Shown piece after piece: positions 7,252 through 11,179 of a DNA stretch of 11,179 nucleotides. This DNA comes from Methanobacteriota archaeon (GTDB taxonomy: Archaea; Thermoplasmatota; Poseidoniia; Poseidoniales; Poseidoniaceae): assembly GCA_002719475.1 (NCBI GenBank), contig PBHQ01000036.1, forward strand, positions 1-11,179, in the 5' to 3' direction. The notes below the pieces were generated by a model. That model was not told where the DNA came from and searched no databases. It worked only from the letters and a program-made list of their open reading frames with translations. A program made the translations under genes and the position numbers. Each line of letters begins with the position of its first letter. The stretch's first letter is position 1.

Positions 7252-10200
7252 ATGGCAGTAGCGCAAGATTCGTCTTACAATATTGTAAGCGGGCCGGTTC
7301 TACCCATCATTCTCATTCTATTGCTCACTCCATTTCTAACCGTTGTAGCCTCTGCTTTAGATACGGATGGAGACGGGGTTGAAGATCATCTAGACGATTG
7401 TCCACTGGCTTCAGGAGATTCTACTGTAGATCGGGACGGCTGCCCTGACCGAGACGGTGATGGAACTAGCGATTACAATGACCGTTGGACCCTTCCAAAC
7501 ACCAATTTCTTGGAAGATACTATTCTATCTTCAAATAATGACTATTATGCGGTTGATCATAGTCCAGATGGGCAGTTTATTCTGACAGGTGATGAGGATG
7601 GATGGGTTAGAATCTGGAATCTTTCTACCCAATCGAATGTTCTTTCTGCGCAGTTGACTTATGATGGCCAAGGGAGAGAAGTAAGTGATGTAAAGTGGTC
7701 TCCTGATGGAAGTTTAGTGGCAGCAACCATCGATTATGGAGACATATTGGGAATATGGTATGCCAATAACATCACACAACAGAATTCAATCAGTGTTGAC
7801 GTAGGTAGTAACGATAACCCTGCAAATATTGCTTGGAGTCCGGACAGTTCTTTACTGGCTGTAGCGATTGGAAGGTCAGGTAATGGTGGAACTGATGGTG
7901 AAGTGAAAATCATCAATGTCTCTACAGGGACTGAGGTTCAGGCATTGAATCCAAATGGCGAGGATAGATTCTATTCTGTTGATTGGTCTCCTGATGGAAG
8001 CAGAATGGTCGTCGGAGGAAATGATGACATGTGGATTTATGAAACGGTTAATTGGCAAATCAATCGCAGTATGACTGGAACCGCTGCATCGAACATCAAT
8101 GATATTGCGTGGTCCCCTGATGGCAATTATTTTGCCACCTGTGAAGCTTGGGCTTCATCCAATTCAAAAGCAAAGATGTGGAATGCAAATACTGGAGTCA
8201 AAGTATGGGAGAAGACCATCTCTACTTCTTGCATGGACGCTGATATTTCTCCGGATGGCAGACTTGTTGCATTTGGTGCAAGTTGGTATCAGAGCGACGG
8301 CGCTTCAGTCAAAATCTTTGAAGTCGTCGGAGGGGGCTTGAAGGATATCGTTTCTGGACCAAGGCCGGGGGGTTGTTCTTCAGGAAGTAACAACAATTGC
8401 GGCACAGTCTACGGAGTATCTTGGCATCCTGATGGACAGCATCTAGTTTCAGTTCATGGTCGCAATGATGAGGGGATTTACTATTGGTATGCAGACTTGG
8501 ATCCTGATGGTGATGGTTACAACAGTAGCGACCAAGGAGATGGTGTAGTCGATGCTTTCCCTGACGATGGAACGCAATGGGATGATACCGATTCAGATGG
8601 ATATGGAGACAATCCAGCTCCAGCAAATCAGCCTGATGCCTGCATCAACGACTATGGCACCTCAATATCCGATAGATTTGGCTGTCCTGATAGCGATGGC
8701 GACGGTTACAGTAATCCAGATTCATCATGGACAGTTGCAAATGGAGCAGATGCCTTCGTATCAGATCCTGAACAATGGGCAGATGCAGATGAGGATGGTT
8801 ATGGGGACAATTATCTCTATGATGAAGAGGAGTCTACCGAGTTACACCTCAATCAGCGTGGAGATGCCTTCCCGTCAAATCCTAATCAATGGAATGATAC
8901 CGATGGTGATGGATGGGGGGACAATTTCGCAAATTCATCTTGGATAGAAGTAAGACCTGCAGAATGGCCTGGTTTGTTGGACCCATCAGCGACACAAGTC
9001 GATACTTTCCCCTTGGACAGATACCAGTGGAGAGATAGTGATGGCGATTGGGTCGGCGATGAACCATTTTCTCCGCGTAGTGATGCCTGCCCAAACCTTT
9101 GGGGAGATTCTTACGAAGATAGACTAGGCTGTCCGGATAGTGATGGAGATGCATGGTCAGATCCTGACAATGATTGGGAAGCACACCCAGATGGGGATGC
9201 AGACGCTTTCCCTAACGACCCGACTCAATGGAGAGATACTGATGGAGACGGCTTTGGAGACAATGCCAGTGGAAACGACCCTGATGATTGCCCAGGAGAA
9301 GCAGGTAGTTCATGGCAAGATCGACATGGTTGTCCAGATATGGACGGTGATGGATGGTCAAATGGGGGGGATGCTATGCCAGTTGACCCAACACAATGGC
9401 AAGACCGTGACGGAGATGGCTACGGTGATAACACCAATGGGAGCAACCCTGATGCTTTCCCTGATGATGCAACTCAATGGAGTGATCGAGACGGAGATGG
9501 CTATGGAGACAATCCAATTGGTTTGAGTGGAGATTGGTTCCCGGATGAGCCCACTCAGTGGCATGACTTTGATGGTGACGATTGGGGAGATAATCCCGAT
9601 GGTGTGCGCGGCGATGCATGTCCTGATGAAGCAGGACCCAAGCCTAAGTCTTCAAGTGATCAAGGGAACCCATTGACCCGCGGCTGTCCAGATAGGGACT
9701 TAGACGGTTATCCAGATCCTGTAGATAAATTCCCTGAAGATACCTTCCAGTGGAATGATACTGATGAAGATGGTTGGGGGGATAATCAGGGTGTTAGCAA
9801 TGGCGACGATTGTATTGACGTTCCAGGAAGTAGTAGCGAAGCCAACCTACAGGGCTGCCCTGATACGGATGGTGATGGATGGGCCGATACCATCGATGTC
9901 TTCCCAAACGATTCCTACCAATGGAAAGATTCTGATGGCGATGGCTATGGTGACAATTACATCTGGGAAAATAGCACGGCAAATCAGACTCTCGATGGTT
10001 ACGGTTTGAGAATAGAGATGGGAGACGCATTCCCCAATGAACCAACTCAGTGGTCAAATGTAGACGGCGATTTCCGCGGCGATAATCCGAATGGCATTCA
10101 ACCAGATTACTTTCCATTGGTGTACACTCAATTGATGGATACTGATGGTGATGGATACGGGGACAACTTCACTCTTGGCGCGTTTGAACCCGACGACTGC

Positions 10201-10737
10201 TCTTGGGCAGGATCTTCCTGGAGAGATAGATTCGGCTGTACTGATTCAGATGGTGATGGCCAAAGTGACGATTTCGATTCTTGTATTTGGGACCCTGAAA
10301 TTTGGGAATATGACCCTAATGGAGTTGATTGCGGAATAACAGAGGATCCATCCCAAAGTAAAGATGGAGAGACCAAGAGTTCTGGAATGCTGGTTAATAA
10401 CACCAATCTCTACATCTTAGGAGGAGTTATCGCTTTCCTGCTACTTGCAGTATTGATTGCTCAAATCAGCAGGCAGGCTGCTCGCCGAAGTGGTAGAACG
10501 ATGTTGACTGACCAGGCCATGGAAGTCATCATGGCAGAGCGAGCCTCTGAAGAAGAGGAACGACGTCAACAATGGGTCGATTATTATGTACAGACTGGCG
10601 ATTTAGCCAAGGCCAAAGAGTTAGGCTGGGAAGATCCCGCAGATCTTCCTCAATGGAAACAGCATGAAATGGCTCAAGCAGCAGCAGCTGATGCAGCGAT
10701 GCCTACGATGTTAAATCTCGATGAATTAGATATCTAA
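7252..10737 (+). CDS. Membrane-anchored surface protein: WD40-like propeller plus long TSP3-like stalk
   Basis: A 1161-aa envelope protein of unknown function. Order: N-terminal hydrophobic signal/anchor (about 14-36, PVLPIILILLLTPFLTVVAS); one TSP3-like unit (37-75, Cys 50/64); seven WD40-like repeats (about 97-413) recognisable by 'SPDG' turns and by strands ending IW, KI or MW; a stalk (434-1010) with twelve 21-residue 'DAFP...QW...GDGYGDN' units and six Cys-paired DxC...GCPDxDGDG units; one membrane helix (about 1053-1070, LYILGGVIAFLLLAVLIA); a basic stop-transfer (RQAARRSGR); and a cytosolic tail with a charged helix (about 1083-1110), then DLAKAKELGWEDPADLPQW and an Ala-rich end. Asp runs suggest Ca2+ binding. 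Signal plus C-terminal anchor place the WD40 domain outside the cell, unusual for this domain. Start ATG 7252 is kept because the signal peptide follows directly. It parallels the 933-aa protein in design but not in propeller family. Confidence 0.88.
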   Translation: MAVAQDSSYNIVSGPVLPIILILLLTPFLTVVASALDTDGDGVEDHLDDCPLASGDSTVDRDGCPDRDGDGTSDYNDRWTLPNTNFLEDTILSSNNDYYAVDHSPDGQFILTGDEDGWVRIWNLSTQSNVLSAQLTYDGQGREVSDVKWSPDGSLVAATIDYGDILGIWYANNITQQNSISVDVGSNDNPANIAWSPDSSLLAVAIGRSGNGGTDGEVKIINVSTGTEVQALNPNGEDRFYSVDWSPDGSRMVVGGNDDMWIYETVNWQINRSMTGTAASNINDIAWSPDGNYFATCEAWASSNSKAKMWNANTGVKVWEKTISTSCMDADISPDGRLVAFGASWYQSDGASVKIFEVVGGGLKDIVSGPRPGGCSSGSNNNCGTVYGVSWHPDGQHLVSVHGRNDEGIYYWYADLDPDGDGYNSSDQGDGVVDAFPDDGTQWDDTDSDGYGDNPAPANQPDACINDYGTSISDRFGCPDSDGDGYSNPDSSWTVANGADAFVSDPEQWADADEDGYGDNYLYDEEESTELHLNQRGDAFPSNPNQWNDTDGDGWGDNFANSSWIEVRPAEWPGLLDPSATQVDTFPLDRYQWRDSDGDWVGDEPFSPRSDACPNLWGDSYEDRLGCPDSDGDAWSDPDNDWEAHPDGDADAFPNDPTQWRDTDGDGFGDNASGNDPDDCPGEAGSSWQDRHGCPDMDGDGWSNGGDAMPVDPTQWQDRDGDGYGDNTNGSNPDAFPDDATQWSDRDGDGYGDNPIGLSGDWFPDEPTQWHDFDGDDWGDNPDGVRGDACPDEAGPKPKSSSDQGNPLTRGCPDRDLDGYPDPVDKFPEDTFQWNDTDEDGWGDNQGVSNGDDCIDVPGSSSEANLQGCPDTDGDGWADTIDVFPNDSYQWKDSDGDGYGDNYIWENSTANQTLDGYGLRIEMGDAFPNEPTQWSNVDGDFRGDNPNGIQPDYFPLVYTQLMDTDGDGYGDNFTLGAFEPDDCSWAGSSWRDRFGCTDSDGDGQSDDFDSCIWDPEIWEYDPNGVDCGITEDPSQSKDGETKSSGMLVNNTNLYILGGVIAFLLLAVLIAQISRQAARRSGRTMLTDQAMEVIMAERASEEEERRQQWVDYYVQTGDLAKAKELGWEDPADLPQWKQHEMAQAAAADAAMPTMLNLDELDI
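7540..8490 (+). repeat. Seven WD40-like repeats (protein-level)
   Basis: The turns are HSPDG (103-107), WSPDG (149-153), WSPDS (195-199), WSPDG (245-249), WSPDG (287-291), ISPDG (332-336) and WHPDG (391-395). Each is followed by a hydrophobic strand and, about 15-30 residues later, a closing strand such as VRIWNL, VKIINV, AKMWNA or VKIFEV. Seven units fit one closed propeller. Confidence 0.8.
8551..10275 (+). repeat. Stalk array of A (21-aa) and B (Cys-paired) modules in (ABAAAB)x3 order
   Basis: Type A is exactly 21 residues: DxFP, four variable residues, QW, then xDxD and GDGYGDN. The twelve copies start at nt 8551, 8749, 8863, 9001, 9202, 9370, 9451, 9532, 9724, 9895, 10024 and 10105. Type B is DxC...GC(P/T)DxDxDG with Cys pairs 464/478, 613/627, 680/694, 790/812, 854/869 and 983/996. 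Written in order the array is A B A A A B, repeated three times. Linkers vary from 6 to about 25 residues. Conservation is at protein level; the DNA copies differ. Confidence 0.8.
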
Positions 10738-10759
10738 CTGAACGATTTCAGTCTAATTG

Positions 10760-10844
10760 TGGTGCCGGGGGCAGGATTTGAACCTGCGAACCACTAGGGA
10801 GAGGATCTTGAGTCCCCCGGATTTGACCGCTCTCCAACCCCGGC
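10760..10844 (-). tRNA. tRNA-Leu, anticodon CAA
   Basis: On the minus strand the gene starts at 10844 with acceptor GCCGGGG, pairing with CCCCGGC at 10764-10770. The discriminator is A (10763) and CCA is encoded (10760-10762). The D stem is GGA/TCC with an AGCGGTCAAA loop. The anticodon stem is GGGGA/TCCTC with loop CTCAAGA, giving anticodon CAA at 34-36. A 13-nt variable arm containing CCCTAGTGG makes it class II, as expected for Leu. The T arm is GCAGG-TTCAAAT-CCTGC. No intron is seen. It reads UUG codons. It lies 22 nt after the WD40-protein gene, on the opposite strand. Confidence 0.95.
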
Positions 10845-10884
10845 TTGGATGCCCCCATGCTCTATCTTTCATCAAGGCTACCCT

Positions 10885-11179
10885 CTACTCTTCTTCACGA
10901 ATCATGTCGAGTTCGGGCGGTCTTGGAGGTGGAATCTCCACAAATTGCTTCACTTTTGCAGATGGCAATACAGGATTTACTTCCTCCTCCTCTTCTTCCC
11001 ACTCAACCTCGTATTCTTCATCTTCCGAATGTAATTGTGAACGTATCAGCATGAATACAACAAATATACAGACGATAATGACGAGACTCCCTAAGACCCA
11101 TTTCATTTCGTCACCTGCTGCGTTATCATCAATCAACGAGTCTCTTACAATTCCTAGAGGAATTGGTGAAATTCCTTCT
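10885..11179 (-). CDS. C-terminal part of a single-pass membrane protein with acidic tail (partial)
   Basis: Function unknown. The frame stays open to the window edge and ends with TAG at 10885. It reads, from the edge, a short soluble stretch (ISPIPLGIVRDSLIDDN...), a membrane helix WVLGSLVIIVCIFVVFMLI, a polar stop-transfer (RSQLHS), a very acidic run (EDEEYEVEWEEEEEE) and a proline-containing end (IPPPRPPEL...IREEE). This C-terminal anchor plus charged tail resembles the layout of the two large surface proteins, so it may be the end of a larger exported protein. The alternative is a complete 73-aa protein starting at the ATG at 11106, which has GGTGA (11110-11114) 4 nt upstream. I favour the longer partial protein because the upstream codons read like protein, but both remain possible. 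Confidence 0.6.
   Translation of the reverse strand, partial: EGISPIPLGIVRDSLIDDNAAGDEMKWVLGSLVIIVCIFVVFMLIRSQLHSEDEEYEVEWEEEEEEVNPVLPSAKVKQFVEIPPPRPPELDMIREEE

Noticed and set aside
8551..10275. Direct DNA repeats that could suggest a CRISPR array or minisatellite
   Set aside because: Copies are irregularly spaced, diverged at third codon positions and kept in frame, so the repetition is at protein level.
8309..10406. Overlapping frames on both strands across the second stalk (His/Met/Pro-rich products)
   Set aside because: Products are low-complexity frame shifts of the GAT-GGA-GAT repeat and mirror the repeat period; the sense frame explains all of it.
10738..10751. Hairpin CTGAA-CGAT-TTCAG directly after the stop of the WD40 protein
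   Set aside because: Only 5 bp and AT-rich, with no T-run after it; too weak to call a terminator, and this length is common by chance.
10861..10869. AAAGATAGA on the minus strand as a TATA box for tRNA-Leu
   Set aside because: It is only about 20 nt from the tRNA 5' end and a poor match; not strong enough to list as a feature.
10845..11054. Plus-strand open frames overlapping the tRNA upstream region and the right-edge gene
   Set aside because: They are antisense to a Glu-rich coding tail (giving Leu/Ser/Phe-rich products) and lack ribosome sites.
11129..11179. Short minus-strand frame ending in TGA at 11129, possible 3' end of another gene
   Set aside because: Only 16 codons with no recognisable content; the competing frame that continues through the membrane helix is more protein-like.

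Overview
The window looks like a piece of a planktonic marine Euryarchaeota chromosome, most likely Marine Group II (Ca. Poseidoniales) or a close relative. The evidence is an archaeal RNA polymerase subunit D (Rpo3), an archaeal pantoate kinase, an archaeal-type tRNA-Leu, and two very large Asp-rich, thrombospondin-type-3 (TSP3)-like surface proteins with 'DAFP...TQW...DGDGYGDN' repeats. I recall that repeat style as typical of this group, but I could not search for it. There is no sign of phage, transposon or CRISPR.

Layout, left to right. (1) The 3' end of rpo3, then, after 52 nt on the same strand, a pantoate kinase of the archaeal CoA pathway. (2) A convergent gene for a TPD/PD-(D/E)xK nuclease of the CDIN1 (C15orf41) family, overlapping the kinase gene by 7 nt. 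(3) A divergent promoter region with a perfect 7-7-7 inverted repeat. (4) A 933-aa envelope protein: signal peptide, seven SBBP-like propeller repeats, nine Cys-paired TSP3-like modules, one membrane helix and a short cytosolic tail. (5) A convergent 520-aa STAND-type ATPase regulator with an N-terminal MarR-like winged helix; its stop codon abuts that of gene 4 inside a small inverted repeat. (6) A second, divergent 1161-aa envelope protein: signal peptide, one TSP3 unit, seven WD40-like repeats, a long TSP3-like stalk, one membrane helix and a cytosolic tail. (7) tRNA-Leu(CAA) on the minus strand. (8) At the right edge, the C-terminal part of a minus-strand membrane protein with an acidic, proline-containing tail.

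Rpo3, pantoate kinase and tRNA-Leu are housekeeping. The distinctive part is 2.7-10.7 kb: two surface proteins of parallel design (seven-unit propeller, calcium-binding stalk, membrane anchor, cytosolic tail with a Gly-Trp motif) but with unrelated propeller families, flanking one ATPase regulator. The stalk of the second protein has a higher-order order of modules, (A-B-A-A-A-B) three times. That the regulator controls either neighbour is inference from position only. No intergenic stretch exceeds about 115 nt.
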